A stretch of DNA of 64,000 nucleotides, from NCBI GenBank assembly GCA_013397435.1, contig VZRG01001982.1, positions 1-64,000 on the forward strand, read 5' to 3'. Each line of letters opens with the position of its first letter. Position 1 is the stretch's first letter. Made by a program: the position numbers and the translations under genes. Below are positions 37,201-52,200 of the stretch, piece by piece. The notes under the pieces are model-generated. The model made no database searches, was not told where the DNA came from, and worked only from the letters and a program-made list of their open reading frames with translations. The DNA is from Erythrocercus mccallii. Lineage: Eukaryota > Chordata > Aves > Passeriformes > Dicruridae.

Positions 37201-40200
37201 GTTTGTTTTCTGTCAGAACCTTGTACATAGTTAACATGCTTTCCTCTCTCTCCCTGTTTGTCTCTTTAGCAGGAAGGAACGTCCTAACTCCCTGAATGTC
37301 TTCCCCCTCGGTGATGGCATGGTACGTGGGCAGATAGGGGCCAAGATCATCCCAACACTGGACCACTGGCACCTGAGTGACCTCGGCCAGCTGCAGTCCA
37401 ACTCCAGCTACAAGGTTTTCTAGACCATCACAGAGCAAGGATTTCCCACTCTCTCACTGTCAATAACATCTCACATTTTCATTAAGCTAGAGACAATCTG
37501 TGTCTGTAACCCTTTGCAGCCTCTCCCTATGTGTTTGCTCCCATAGTAGCTATGCCAGAGGTGGGAGGATATTGTTTGCAGATCTGGAATATGGTGCAGG
37601 AAGGACTTGACACAGCTCCTCATGCTGCTTGTCTCAGGGACAGTCTTCTTTCCTTGACTGGCCCCAAGTTGAGACGGATGTGTGTGAAGGCAGTTCGGGA
37701 TTGAGTGAAGAGTAATCTTTCACTTCTTAATAGTTTATTTGGGAGAGGACATGGTAGAACCTGTCCCCTCTCTCCACTTCAACAAGAGCAATGGTTTTAC
37801 AACTCAAGTGGGGCCAGGCATTGGGTTGCACTTCCACCTTTTTGACTGATCTCCTGGCCTTTCTGTCTTTACTGTAAAGGGCTCCTTCTTATCCTGTCTG
37901 GATGCCCAAGTCTTGCCCTGTGCTTAAAGGTCTTATGTTCCTCCTATGCCTAGACACTGCTCTAGACTTGCACTGTCTGCCTTCAGTATACCTGTCACCA
38001 TTACTGCTCTGCTTTCTGCACCAGGTCTTTCAAAATCCTCACAGCGTTGCACCTTCACTGGAGCAGCTCCTGGTGCTGGCGGATGCATCTTGTGCTCTGC
38101 TCTGCCATTCAGGGGTCTCTACTCCACTATTCAGAGTTTGATCTGAGCCCCAAGGCCCAAGTGGTGTGCTCTGAGCTGACAGCTCACAGCAGCTGTTTAC
38201 AGATTAGGCCATGCATGGTGACCTGCATTTCCCGTTAGCTGTACGCGTAGACTTTGCAAAGTCTTTGTGCTCAGGATCCCACCAAATTCTTCTCCTTAAA
38301 TGATTTTCCAGAATGTCTGGTTACAGGTCTGAGAGCCACTGGTTTCTCCGCTGAGCACAGCTCAAGTGTGTCTGCTGGTATCTCACAGAGCTTCTGCTCT
38401 ACTTCAAAAATGTCTGATTAAATTTCCTTCACTCTGCTTGGAATTTGTAGAAAATCGGCTGTTTTATGTGTCACATGTAAGGACTGGTTTCCTTTTGAAA
38501 AATTGTGAATCACTGATCCCATAAACTACATTGAGGCCGTAAAGATAGAGAGGAGATAAAAAAAAAGAAATCCCCAGCTTGTTGTACCCATTCTACCTGT
38601 CTACCATTCATTCCATGAATGGGCTTTCATATGAGGGACTCTACAGCAGTGGCCTTCTTGATGGATAGACATATTCACAATTTACTGAGAAAACAAAGCA
38701 GAAAGTTAATTTTTTAAACACTATGTCTGTAAAGCAGCCAGGCATAGCACAGCACAAATTTCAGCACTTTGTCAGCTCTCTGCTAATTCCACTCTGTGGA
38801 ATTTGGAAATCCAAAATATCTTTGCCTGGGATGGAGGGTTGGAATACAGTCCTTACTGTAGTGTTAGAGGCACAGAATTTTGGGAACTTTAGCAACTTGC
38901 AGAACATTCAGATCCTACAGTCATTTCTGGAAAGCTCTGGGGTTATGGAATAGCAATGCCACAGTACAATAACATAATAGTGGATGGTGGAAATGAGAAC
39001 AGAGCGTGAATGTGTTTCTTGATGCTAGTGCTGTGCCAGCACAACCAAAATGTATGGAGCCCTGCCCAGTTATTCCTCAGGCTCTCCAGGCAGTCCTGCA
39101 CACCTTGGTGTGAACAGACCTTCCAGTGATTGGGCTGGGCAGTGGGAGTTGTTTTTAGAGAAGAGCTGGGTAGACACTGTGGTTAGATCCATCTTTCACA
39201 GCCTTGTTACAGTCTAATTCTTTAGATGGTCCCACTGAGAACTTGCAAAAGAAGTAACTCAGCATCTGCATTGCAGAGGAATGCAGCAGCAGCCCAGATA
39301 AATGTCAATAAACTTTGGTGTCCAAGTTCAAGTAATAGACTGCTTTGGGCAGGAAAGACACCCCGCACAGGGTTTGGAATTAGGTGATGCTTAAGATCTG
39401 TTCCAACCCAAGCCATTCTGTGATTACTGGATCTCTTAGTTATTCGGTGGTGGTGGTATCAGGCCAAAAAAATCTGGTTCCAAGAAAGCTTTGTGCAGAA
39501 CTAGCAGTGTGCTGCTGCAAATGTATTGTGCTGGGATTCATGTTGGGGCTTGTTAGGGAGACTCAGAGTGGAAAGCTGGGATAAGGAGGCTAGATGGTAT
39601 GATGGACCTAAGGAGCTTGTGCTTTGGAAGACTTGGCTGGGTAGTCTGTTATGGGGAATTTCCTGAGTATGGAGCAAATAAATGAATAATTAAAGGATGT
39701 GATTGACTGACTTGGTAGTTTGGAATGGAGATTTTCCTCCCACAAGCTTCTTGCACATTCTGTGACTAAAATGCTGTCTCTTAAATTCTCTGAATGACTG
39801 ACTTCTCAGAGGCATGGCTCATGCCTCCCTTGCCTCTTCTTCAGAGATCATTTTGCTGACATCACTCACACACGACTTACCTTCCCAGTATGTACCTGAC
39901 TATTTTCACTAGTTTTCCTTCTTCATGGGGTCATGCTGGACTTACATTTTAAGTGTCCTTGTTTACTTTTTATTATTATTTTCTATTTTAGTTGCTGTCA
40001 TTATTTTATTTTTGCATTCAGTTGTACATTTATTTTATACAGTGTTTTGGAGATGAAAGTCCTTAACATTTTTGTTTTTATGTACTATGCTTTCAGTGTT
40101 ATAACCATACAATTGTGGCTTCTCATGGTGACATATGACTGCTTTGAATGTTGGGCCTTTACAATGCATTTTGGAGGTCACTGCTACACAGTTGATGTTT

Positions 40201-43200
40201 AGGAGGTTGACAGGTATGACTGTAGGTAAGTGATGGCTGTGGAGATTATTCTTTGGGTGAGCTATGGGTTTTGGAGAATGCCTCCTGTGCTGGAGAGAGG
40301 AGCTGTACTCTTAGTGCAATATTTAGCATTAACAGAGCACTCAGACATTAGAAGGAAGATACCAGCTTTTGGGCTGTGAAGAGGAGCACGTTGGTAGTAT
40401 ATACATTTGGGAGGAATTTCTCCAATGCAGGCTGAAAGGTTGATAAAGTATGTTTTCTAGGTAAATATAAAACTTACATCTATAACCAAAGAGTAGTGAA
40501 AGACCAGGGTAATTATTTATTCATGTGTTCAGGGTAAGGGTCAGGTTATATCAATAAACAAGAAGTTACAGGATTGCTGATACACATATCACCCTATAGA
40601 CACTGGTGATCCAGGGCTTTTGAATGACATCTGGTTCTTAAGAACAAGAACAAGTGGAGTGGACCCACCTGGGTGTCTCTTACATGGCTAAAATGCTCCT
40701 GAACTTTGGTTATTTTCATAGACTTAGAGTGGATCCAAGAACATCCCTGAATTCTTTCATCCAGCAGCGGTTTTGTTTGAGGAAAGAGGTTTTATGGTTG
40801 CACTTCACGCTTGATAATCTTTGTCCCTTTGTACAGAAGACATACTGCAATTGAGATAGTCCAAAGCTTACTGGAGCCAATTTATTATTAAAAATCCCAT
40901 TTGATTCTTTTTTTTCTTTACATAGTAGGAAAGTAGCTCCTAAACCAGGAGTACGAAGTAGAGGTGGGAAGTGTGGTTTTCACATGTAGCAGCCTAAGTG
41001 CAAAGTTCTCATCTCAGTCTTGATGCTAAAAGCAGCATACATGCGGGGAGATGGTTTGGATATTCATGTGGGAATGTTGGTGCTGTTTGGATTGACAATG
41101 CAGAAAATATACAAAACGTGGATTGCATTTAATGTGCCGTTTTAAAAAAATGGAGTTTCCAATATAAATGCGCAGATGCAGTGTAAACCCTTTGACTTCT
41201 GCAGTGCAGTGTGTAGCAGGGCATTCTAAGATAAGCGTACAGAGGCCAGTCTAATTAAAGGAAGATCTTAATAAAATTCCAGATTAACAAAAACAAGGCT
41301 GCAAAGGGTTAAGTCACCATTTCTTCAGTCTTCTCACTCATCCCATATTGATTTTTTTGTCATATTGTGAAGCTGTTATTAGAACAAGAGAATGAGACTT
41401 CCAGATGAGCAAAGTGAAACCATGTCACAGCTCCAAGGCTGGGGAGCTCAGAGCAGCCTCTGAGCAGAATCAAGATTTCTCTAGTATTTTCATAGGAGGT
41501 CATAGGCCAGTGGTGAAGATGAAAGCTGGGTCTGGATGTGCAGATGCTGAATGCCACTGCACCCAGTTGCAACTCATTGTTGCATATAACTCTCCGCATT
41601 AATTATGTCACCTCCCTGCAGGCAGTAATTAGAGCGGGCTGCCCTTAAGACTGGACAGATCTCATTTGAGTCTGAGAGAGGTCACAGTGGTGGTCAGGGC
41701 ATTCCTTGTCTGACTGAAGTAGTGCTGCTTTAACTGACAAATACAGATCACGGTATAAAACCCTGACAAAGCTTTGAAGCCTCCCTGTTCCTCAAGACGT
41801 GATGGTACAAGAAGTGGGGCTGTAATGTCTGTTAGAACCAACAGCCATTTTGCACATTCCATACTGAGAATCCATCTCCTGTGTTCATTTCTCACCTTTT
41901 TGAATTCTTGAGTATTGTCATCCTGCCATTTGGATGTGGGAGACCACATCCGTTTCTGCTGTGTTCTCAAGCTGGACCCATGCCTGCCTAGCTCTGTATA
42001 AGGTGGTTTAGGGACATATGTTTCCTGTGTCAGACAAGCCAGAGCATCCCAGATCAGTGTCCATGCTTGCTTCTGCAGTTTAGTGGCAAAATCAGTTTGC
42101 TGTTTTCTCATCCAGGTGTCTTGATGGCTTACAGTAATGACATCAGCCAAGACTTCTAAGAGGCCGCTTCAGATCCTTCCCAAGCGATATCCATGTTGCC
42201 TTCCAGCCCTGGGAAACACTGGCCTAGTTTGCTGCAAATGTCAAAGTCCTTCAGCTTTCACTGTAGTCAGTGTGAGCTACAGGTGCTTTTCACCTGTGAT
42301 AAGGCCACCTTTCTTGAGATCACATACCAATGTGATTGGTGAAGACCAGTATTCAGTAGTGAAGGAGGAAGGTTATCTGCCCTTTCCACAGGTGGGATTT
42401 GCTTGTTGAGTTCAGCATGAGAACTTGCTGCTTTACTGCGGTGGTAGTAGTGCCTGGTATCACCAGCAAACAATGGGACATATAACTGGTACAGTGAGCA
42501 AGAACCATGGTCATAATGCTTTAAGGCAGCCATATACCAGCAAGTGGGACTTACTGAAATGTGTAATTGTGCTTTTCCCTTTCTATCCTGCTGCCCTGGA
42601 ATTGCCACAGTGCCCCCAAGACGAAATGTCTGAATCTGGGCAGTCCTCAGCAGCTGCCACGCCGAGCACCACGGGAACCAAGTCCAACACTCCCACGTCA
42701 TCTGTGCCCTCTGCTGCTGTCACCCCTCTGAATGAGAGCATCCAGCCCATCAGCGAGTACACCAATGGCACCATCAAGAGCAATAAGAGGGCACGAGAAA
42801 AGCGGAACAGCCGGAACATGGAAGTCCAGGTCACACAGGAGATGAGGAATGTCAGCATAGGTATGGTAGCTGGAACTCAGGTGCTTGGTCACTAACATAA
42901 TCAGCTTCGCAGTGCTCGTGTCTCTTTGTTACAGGGAAAGACTGGGAGACTGCACTGTAAGTATAGAATTTGAGGAAGCCTGACATGGAAAGGCACGTGA
43001 ATGAGAAAAGGTTAATGGGATGTTAGCAGTTTTCTGCATAGTAAATTTTTGAAAACGTCAGTTGAGTAATTTCACAAATTCACAGGATGGAAACAGGTTA
43101 CTGAGTTCATTCCCTGCAGTGACAAGCATTCATGTCACGGAACCTCTTTCCTGAGCGCTCAAGTCACGTCTTAGGCTGAGCTTTTGGGAAGCTGTTCCTG

Positions 43201-46200
43201 GACCTCATCAATATGACAGTTAAAAGCTTTTATTTAGTTTTGTCTCTGGAATTATCTGTATTTTATCCAGTTGTTCAAATGCCAAATTTATCAGTGACAT
43301 TAAATAATTATTTTCCTTCTGTGCTCCTATCCCACATTTTTAAGTTGCTTAAAACAGTTGTATCCAGCTGTTTTTCTCAGCTAAATGGGCTGATTTCTTT
43401 TAGCCTCTTTCTCGTATAAGAACACTCCCAAATCTGTGGAAGTTAGAGTTGTTTTCTCTCAGTTTTCCAGAGTCCTTTAGTAATTTGAATTCATGATTTC
43501 TTGTCAGGAAAGCCAACATCTAAGCTTTAGCACTAGGCCATTAAATAAATAAATGATGTAATAACATGATGACAGGCCCTTTAGCTCTGCCCATGTAGTA
43601 TCTGAGCAGATCCTTATATTATGAGACTTGCAGTGGCCATCAGAAATGAAAACTGATCTGTTTTACAGATCATGAGCTTAAAATACAAAAGGACTGTAAG
43701 ATTTATTAAAGGTCATTAGGATAATATGCAGGAGCACAGGGGTAGACACAGGTCTCTGAGGTTGGCATCTGAACCAGCTGATCATCTTTTTACCCAAGTT
43801 ATTCTTTGGGAAGCAGAAGTTATAACTAAGTTATTAATGAAGCAGAAATTCCTCTGCTAACATTCACAGGCTGGTTCCTAACAAAGACCATAAAGCAACA
43901 TATAACATCATCTGCTGTAGCACTGAATGAGAACTGCCATGACTGAGTCCCAGTCTGTGTGTCCTCTTTTCCTGAGGGGGTCCTCAGGGTCACAGATGTC
44001 CATCTGTCAGAGATTATGATAGTTGTCCATGGAAGCATATGGGTTCTGCACAGCCTGCTGTTAGATTGTGGTCTGGCTGTGATCCTGGCCAAGGCAATGA
44101 AACACTTGTATCAGGAAAGCTAAGCAGGGATATCAGTAGTTTGAATGCCCTATAAATACCCTGATTTTTACAGTTTCTGCTTTACAAGCTCATTTACTAT
44201 CAACAGTTTTCTTGGGTCAAAGTAATCTCTTTTTTGTATGTGTGCAATTGTAAAGTGGAAGCTTTTTTTTTGCACTTTCTTGGTGGAATTGTGATATTGT
44301 GGAATTTGCTCAAAGCAGATAGTTATGGCTTCTTTACATGCTGTGCATGAACCTTTCAGGTATTTCTCACCCTAATGCGAAATTAATTCTTTATGCTTAG
44401 AAGTAATGCACATACTTGAATTTTAATAATGTATTTTGTGCATCTGTAACTAAAATGGCTATTAGTGATGCACATGCTTTACAGCTGAACACCAATAATG
44501 GTGCTCAGAGGTATTTGCAGAAAAGCTTCCCAGCTTGCTAAAGTAAATCTGAGGAAGGCTGTGCTTGTGTTAGACTCGATGGGTGTGGATACCTGCTTTG
44601 GCAACAGATCCATATCACACTTGGTCTTCCAGCCTGGGTTTGCAGTCAGGTGGTGCACAATGCCAGCCTGCCCATGCCAACTTCAGTTGCCATGGACTTT
44701 GTATATTTGGCTACTGAAATCACCTGGAAAGGTCAAAAATGTCACATCTAAGTTCATTGAGGGACTAATGTAATTTACAAATTAGGTCGTTAATCCTTCA
44801 GGAATTCTTTGTGTGAATAGACACTGTGTTCATGTTGCTTGTTCAGAATAGGTGCAAGTCTGAAGCTGTACAGAAAATCACTGTATTGCCTTTGATCTCA
44901 GCTAATGCTATATGGGGATGGAGGAGTTTTTTATTGGCAGATAAAAAAGGAGTTTTGGAATTTATTTCTATGGATAAAATATTTCTGCTTATCCCATTTT
45001 AGTGAGTATTCAGGGTAATGACTTAGTGATGCTCTGGAATGGGGTTGGGAAGGAGGATGCTTACAGTGTTCCTCCTCTGGAATTCAGAGACCACCTTCAA
45101 CGACTTTCTGTTTTGATTTTAAGGCTTTGAACATGGCATCATGAAATTTTCAAACCTCAGTATTCAAAGCTGTAAAAGTCCCTTTAAGAGATACCATTCT
45201 CTGAAAGTCCTGATCCTGTACATGATATACTGTCTTACCTAGGAATGGGCAGCAGCGATGAGTGGTCCGATGTCCAGGACATCATTGATTCTACCCCAGA
45301 GCTGGATATGTGTCAGGACCCCCGCCTGGAACGCACGGGTAGCAGGTACTGATTGTGACTTTTCCCTGTGTGCTTTGTCACTTGGCTTCACAAGGAGTGA
45401 GCTCTGGCTCACAGTGAACTCACAATGCAGCTATTTGAGACAGTCCATATATTTTGCCTAGTATCAGGGCTCCTGACCTACTTTGGGTTCTCCAAAAGGC
45501 AGATGCCTGCTGGTGATCTACAGGAGGATGTGTACAGCTGATCCAGGAGTGGGCTCATTTGGCTTACTGGTCAGGGAGTTTGGAGAGATGGTGGAGCAGC
45601 AGAAGGTCAAGCAAAGAGAACACAGGCTTAAGCTGTAAGGAAGAGGGAAGAAGAGCATTTGTCTAATAAGAGCTCAGTTCTGAATTCCATTTTAAAACCT
45701 CAAGGTTTTTTCAGTTATAATCTTTTCAAATATTTGAGGAGTAGAGGCAGGGCTGTTCCCCACAGGAGGACAAACAGAGGTAACTTCACCAATCCCAATC
45801 CCACAGGCTCTGAGCAGGGAGGCTCAGATCACTGGTAGTGAGAACTAGATGTGAATTCGGTCCCAGTGCTACCCATGAGCAACAGGAGACAGGACTCAAG
45901 ACACGTACATCATAGCAAAGAATTGAAGGCGTGAGCCTGAGGTCAAAGGAGCCCTGGGACTAGTGGATAGGTGTGGTTCCCAGGTGAAGCTGGTCAGAGC
46001 AATTGTGACCCATCAGTGCACTGAGCAGTGGTTAGAAATCCTCAACAGAGTTTTCCAAAGAATCATCAGAGTTTTACTAAACTACTCTGCTGCTCTGGTC
46101 ACTACCCATGAACCATTGAGACGTGTAGGATGCCCGGACTATTTTTGGGGTCAGGAAGAATCTAGGGAGTTGAAACTGCTCTGTATGTGGAAGACAAAAA

Positions 46201-49200
46201 TGACTGATGAAATCAGATAAAAAAAGGGTTAAATCCAAAGGAAAGAAGGAAATATACAGGATTGTTGCACTGGAGCTCTTCAGGCAGGAATCTCTGCTCC
46301 AGGTGGTCAGACTGAGAGCTACAGGAGACACAGCCTGACTTGGACTGCTGGCAGTGTGTGTGCTGCTATGAAAGCAGAGTGCTTTCATGATAAATACAGC
46401 TCTGAAAGCTGAATGCTGAACAGGAAGGTTCAGTCTGAATTAGGTCTCCAAGTCAGACTGAGTGCTGGATTCTCTTGTCATTTGTGTTGACCATCGGGCT
46501 GTGAAAACTGATTAATTGCAGTGCCATTACGGCACCATTTGTACCTCCTCAGTGCTCTCAGATGTCTGGGTAGCTGGAATTTTTCTGTAATTGAAAAACC
46601 CACTTTTTCTCCTCTTCTTTGCTGTAGCTGCAGTATCAGAGGCAGCTACTACACTCCATTTGTAGTCACTAGGATTATTTATGTGATAATGAAGCCATAC
46701 AACTTGAGATGTTCTCAGCTGGTGCTGACCTTTCTGACAGATTGCTGGAGAAATTGCATAACTGCTGTTCATACTGGTTGATGTCACTCATACAAGGCAG
46801 GGCACTGCAAAGTGTTTATAACCCACATTAAGGCAGTTTTTTAGAGTAGACAGCCACAATCCCAGAAGTTGCCTTGCCTGCACATCCTGTAACAGCTATT
46901 TGCCGCTTTGAGCCATGAGGCTGTCAAGAAATACAAGAAGGTTCTTGATGGTATCAAAGACACTGAGAGGTAGAAATGTGCCGTCATCTGATAACACTAA
47001 AAACTATTAACTTTGATTTCCTTTAATAAAATAAATATGGGGACATGTGAAGAAGCATTTCAATACAGAGGCTTACCCAAAGGGAAAACGGACCCTTCAA
47101 GCTGATTGCACTTACTGGTAGGCCAAGTAAAAAGGTCGTTGCTGTTTTCAGCATTGAATTTCTTACCTGGTCTTACTGCTGTCTGAGGTTTCTATCTAGA
47201 TTGATAGGAACATGGGAATCCTTGCAGAATCTGACAGGTCAAAGCTGAGCTCTTCTGTGAGTTGAAATTTTTCTGTGAAATATTGAATAGTACTTAACTT
47301 GTGTGACTTCAGAGTAAATCTGCGTGAGCGTTGAGGTTGTGCATGACACATAGATGTGTCCTCAGCACAAGAAGGACATGAAGCTGTTGGAGAAAGTCCA
47401 GAGGAGGCCATGGACATGCTCCAAGGACTGGAGCTCTTCTGCTCTGGAGCCAGGCTGGAGACCTGGGGGAGACCTGGATAAGAGAAGGCTCCAGAGAGAC
47501 CTTAGAGCCCCTTCCAGTGCCTAAAGGAGCTCCAGGAGAGCTGGAGAGGGACTGAGGACAAGGGCCTGGAGGGACAGGACACAGGGAATGGCTTCTCAGT
47601 GCCAGGGGGCAGGGTTAGATGAGATACTGGGAAAAAATTCTTGACTATGAGGGTGGGGAGGCCCTGGCACAGATTGCCCAGAGCAGCTTTGGCTGTCCCA
47701 TCTCTGGCAGTGTTCAGGTTGGATGGGGCTCGGAGCAACCTGGGATAGTGGGAGGTGTCCCTGCCCATGGTGGGGAGTTGAAACAAGGTGGTCTTTAAGG
47801 TCCCTTCTAATCCAAATCATTCCATGATTCTATGATATGGGGAGTAACACATTCTATTTTCTTTACTCAGTGTGTTCCCTGATTCATCCAATGGTGAACA
47901 GATGAAATGTGCTCTCAGGGTTTGATTGCAACAGTCTGAGATGCTCAGTATTTCAAAGATAAATTTTTGAGCTTAAATGTTGCCAAGTAACAAGATTCCT
48001 TCTGGTTTTGTTTTTTTGTTTGTTTTTTTTTGCTTCCAACAACAGCCCAACACAGGGGATTGTGAACAAAGCATTCGGCATCAACACAGACTCCCTGTAC
48101 CATGAACTTTCCACAGCAGGGTCTGAGGTCATTGGAGATGTTGATGAAGGAGCAGATCTGCTAGGTAAAACCTTGTTAGAGCCGTTCTGTTTTCTCGGGT
48201 ATAATGACACTATATTAAGCTACTAGAAACATTTAAATTCTCTCTTTCAGAACTTGGATGTTTAGCTTTTTAAAGAATGCATGGAAATTGAGATAAATGT
48301 GATAGAAGCATGTACCTGCAGTACAGTATTGATTATTTAGAAAATAATCTCAGCTGTTAGGTAACTTTTATTTGGGTTATGTTCAGTGCATAAGTTATTT
48401 CTCTACAGGATTCTCCCACACAAATAATTTGAAGACAAAATTTGCTCCTTCTGCTTCTGGCTGAAAATTCCCCCCCAGTAATTTTACACTGAGAATAAAA
48501 AGTTTGTTTGAAATTTGTAAGAAAGTAACTCATTTGGTTAAGCTTTTGATGTTGAAATGATGTGGTAATGTTATGGTCCGTAATGCAGTATTTACTGTTT
48601 TACAGTCAGCCTAAGAGAGGTAATAATTCACTTTTTAAGCTGGTTTTGAAGTTGTTATACTTGTAGCCAGGCTGTATTCTGTGTTCCTGGCTGAGACTCT
48701 GCAGCAGTCAGAGAAGCAGCTTTGCCTCAGGGAGCACTCTGAGCCCTCTCCATACTTTTTCAATTGGATTCTTGAGTATCTATATCTTGTTTTTAAGCAT
48801 GTTTTTAATTCCTGCTGTTTTCCTGCATCAGGACAGTACAAGTGGTCTTTGAATACTCAGGTGACATGGGCAGCTGATATAGTTTATAACAGTGTAGCTC
48901 ATTTTCCATGTTACTGCTGGCTTTAAGGAGCTTTATGACACAGGAGGACTCCAGAAACCAATGCATTTTGTGTACTTAGTGGCAAGAGATCTGATCTGAA
49001 AGTGAACACTTCCTTTCTGGTGGTTACTGATATAGATCTGCTTATGGATAATCTTGTAAGTTTGGTTCTGTGTATGTGTCCAGAACAGAATGAGCTGAAG
49101 TGTGTCACAGACTTGCTTGCAGCAGCTCACCTTTGCCCAAATCAGGAAGGTACTTTTATCAGCTTTGATGTGTCCTGTATCAGGACCCTTTAAAAAGCAT

Positions 49201-52200
49201 ATGTTTCTGCAGGGGGGATAGATTTTTCTCTATTAAGCAAAAACATAAACTTGAAGATGTGGACTGAAAATTGGAAAGGAGTTAATACAATACTTCTTGT
49301 TTGATGAAAGACAAATATCTGTGAAATTGTACTACTATAGCCAATAGTGTGACTGGAATTAAGAACATGAACCAGACTATCATGAGAATGCTCGCAATAG
49401 CTTTTTGATATGAGTAGGTTTGAGTTGATTTTTTTTTAAATCATGGTAGCCCTGCAGCATGTATGAGAGCCCTTGTGCCATTGCCTAAAGCAAAATCATT
49501 TATTGTTTCACCTTCAACTCAAGGTTGTCAGAAGAAAAAAAAAGTCTGCAGAAGACTCAGGATGAACACACAGGCTTTCTCTGCCTGCAGTGGGAGCCAA
49601 TCTGTGCAAATATTTACAAAACTAAGAATTTTGAAGGAAAAGCAAGATTTCCAGGTTTAAGAATCCCCTGGATGCTGGTAGCCATTTGCAGAAAGGCTGG
49701 GGCTCCTGCTTAAAGGGAAGTTTGACAGTAGGAACTACATGTGATGTGGAAGCTGTGGAATAAATTTTGGTTAGCCAGCTCCACACTTAATCAAGGAGCT
49801 CTCTTCTTAGCAGAATCAAAACACTAAAACCATGGATAATCTTGCCATTGACTATCTGTTTTATCTCAATCCTCGTGTTCACTGCTTCCTTATCAAGGAG
49901 GGTTGGGTTGATTCTGTGGCTGTCTGCTAATCATTGTGCCAACTGCTGCTCTCCTTCTCCCCCCAAAATGACTGGGGTATCAGGTATTATTGGCTTGGAA
50001 GAGTTACTATTCTGGAAAATTACTTGCTTGGTGTATGAATGGCTTTGGACAACGTGCTTCCCACTTTGGAAACATGCCTTCTGGAAATCCATTTCCCCTT
50101 GGGATTACCCTGTAATCTGGCCCAGTGATGAGCAAGAAATGCAAACTGTTGTTTTCAAAGGGCCAAAGCATTTTGTTGCCCAAATCTTGCATGGTTGTTC
50201 ACTGCAGTCTCAGATGAAGTCAAAGGCGCTTCACCTCTTCCTGCTATAAGGCTGCCCAAAGACTTCAGTGTAGTGAGATGTCTGTTGTTTGGGAGTTACC
50301 ACTTGCAATAGAAATGTACAAAGACTTTGTTGAACAGTGCCCATGTAAATGTGCGTCCTGAAGATAACAGTGTAGTTTCTGAAGACTGCAGCATGGCTTA
50401 CGAGGAGGACATTTCTGTGCTGGGACCATTTTCTGGCCTGAGCAGAGCAGCAGAACCCTTTCAGGTGATCCCATGGCAGGCCAGCAAAATAGGAAGGCTG
50501 GTTCCTTTTCAAACCTGGGAGATGGACTGTTAGGAAATCAGGTAGTTCTGTGCCTTTTTTTGTGATAAACACTGATCTAATTAATCCTTTTGCTGAGTTC
50601 TGGCCACTGACTCCAGCACATACTAGTGTTTCTAAAATGAATACACACATTGGTGGTTCCTCCCCACAAAGGGAGGAAGCAGAGAAAGATCTCAGGGGCC
50701 ATGTCTCTCAACAAGAAATGAGACTGGTACTTTTTTTTGGCTTTGCACAATAGAAAGCACAAAAGAAAGTCTGGTGAAGTTAGAAGCAAAGGGCTAGATC
50801 TTAGGGCTGACAAAAATCTGTCGACTTAATCCAAAATTTTGCCTTTTTTGTTAGGTAGAACGCTCTCTCTTTGTGCTGTACGTTTGAGTCTGAAGAGACA
50901 CAGAGGAAATTGAGCTTTATGAACGTTATGTAAGAAACAACATCCACAAGCTGAAACTGTTCTCTTTATTTGGGGCTTTCTTCTTTCTGTATATCAAATT
51001 AATGAATTACTCTAAGCTCATTTAAGTGAAGACTTATTAGTTCCTCCATGCTCTCAATACTTGGCAGTCAATCTGTAAAGAATATTCTCTTTTTTTTTGG
51101 TCTCAGTTCCTTGAAGAAACAGAAATCTCATAAAGAGGACCTTAAAAACAGGTAGCAATTACCCTTGATTATTATAGCAATTACCCTTGAGCAGTGGCTG
51201 GCAGGCAAGTCTGATTCTGGAATGGAAAATCCCATTTATTCCTGGTACATAACTGGCACTCTTCATGTTTTATTATTTTGAATAAAACCCACAAAACTTG
51301 TGGGTTTCCTCCCACATCTAATACTGCTTTACATACATGGATTTGTATAGGAAGCATTCTGGAGAAAAATGTGGAGTGAGAACAATTATTTACTAATGGG
51401 CATTGATTACCAAATTCCCTTATTTCTCCTACAGACTTAGGAGCACTAGTTGGCTGTCTTCCTGCATATTCACTTGTTAATCACAGGTGATCCTGGGTAG
51501 GCTCCTGTTCTCCCATCTCCCCTAATCTCAGCTCCCCCTTCTTCCAGATTCCCCACCCTCCTCTTCCCTATCTCAAGTGTTTCCAGACACAAATGATCAC
51601 AGCAGTTCGAGTGTGTTCAGTGGTCAGGTCTTTTTACTGAGAGTGGCAAGTCAATAGCCCAGAGAAGCTGTGGCTGCCCCATCCCTTGGAGAGTCCACGG
51701 CCAGGTTAGAGGGGGCTTGGAGCAACCTGGAATAGTGGAAGGTGTCTCTGCCCATGGCAGGAGGTGGAACTGGTGGATGATCATTCCAACCCAAACGGTT
51801 CTGTGATTCAGGTTTGGGATAAACTGTATTTGCTTTGGAAATTAAAGAACAGAGGGTCTATGGTAAAGATGGAAATGCAGACTTATTAGCGGTAAGTTTA
51901 TATACAGTGTTGTGTACAGAAGTCAAAATGAGATTATCAAACTAAGTCACAGTACTACACTATACAGAAAAAAGGTTTTAAATGCAACCAGTTGTCTTTC
52001 GTAAGCTGAAGTGTCACTGGAGAGCACAGTTATTGTCAGAGGATCCAGCTGTTAAAATCACAAGGGGAGGGGGAAGTGAGAGGTAGTGGGAATGAGCTTT
52101 TCTGCATTTAGTGGTAGATGACTAAATAAAGACAAAATGAAGGTTTACCCAGCCCAGAAAGATCTGACTGCCTAGGATCCACAGAAAATCCCAGATCCTG

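Larger units (their letters stand above)
31531..37272 (+). other. Intron 4 (5.7 kb)
   Basis: Contains three antisense CR1 fragments and the candidate microexon at 33317-33340. A 187-codon open frame at 35996-36559 has no recognisable family and is taken as chance. Confidence 0.65.

Noticed and set aside
37046..37438. 130-codon minus-strand frame
   Set aside because: Shadow of MAPK8IP3 exon 5.
41662..42150. 162-codon minus-strand frame in intron 5
   Set aside because: I recognise no protein family; no promoter, splice or poly(A) support seen. Left as chance.
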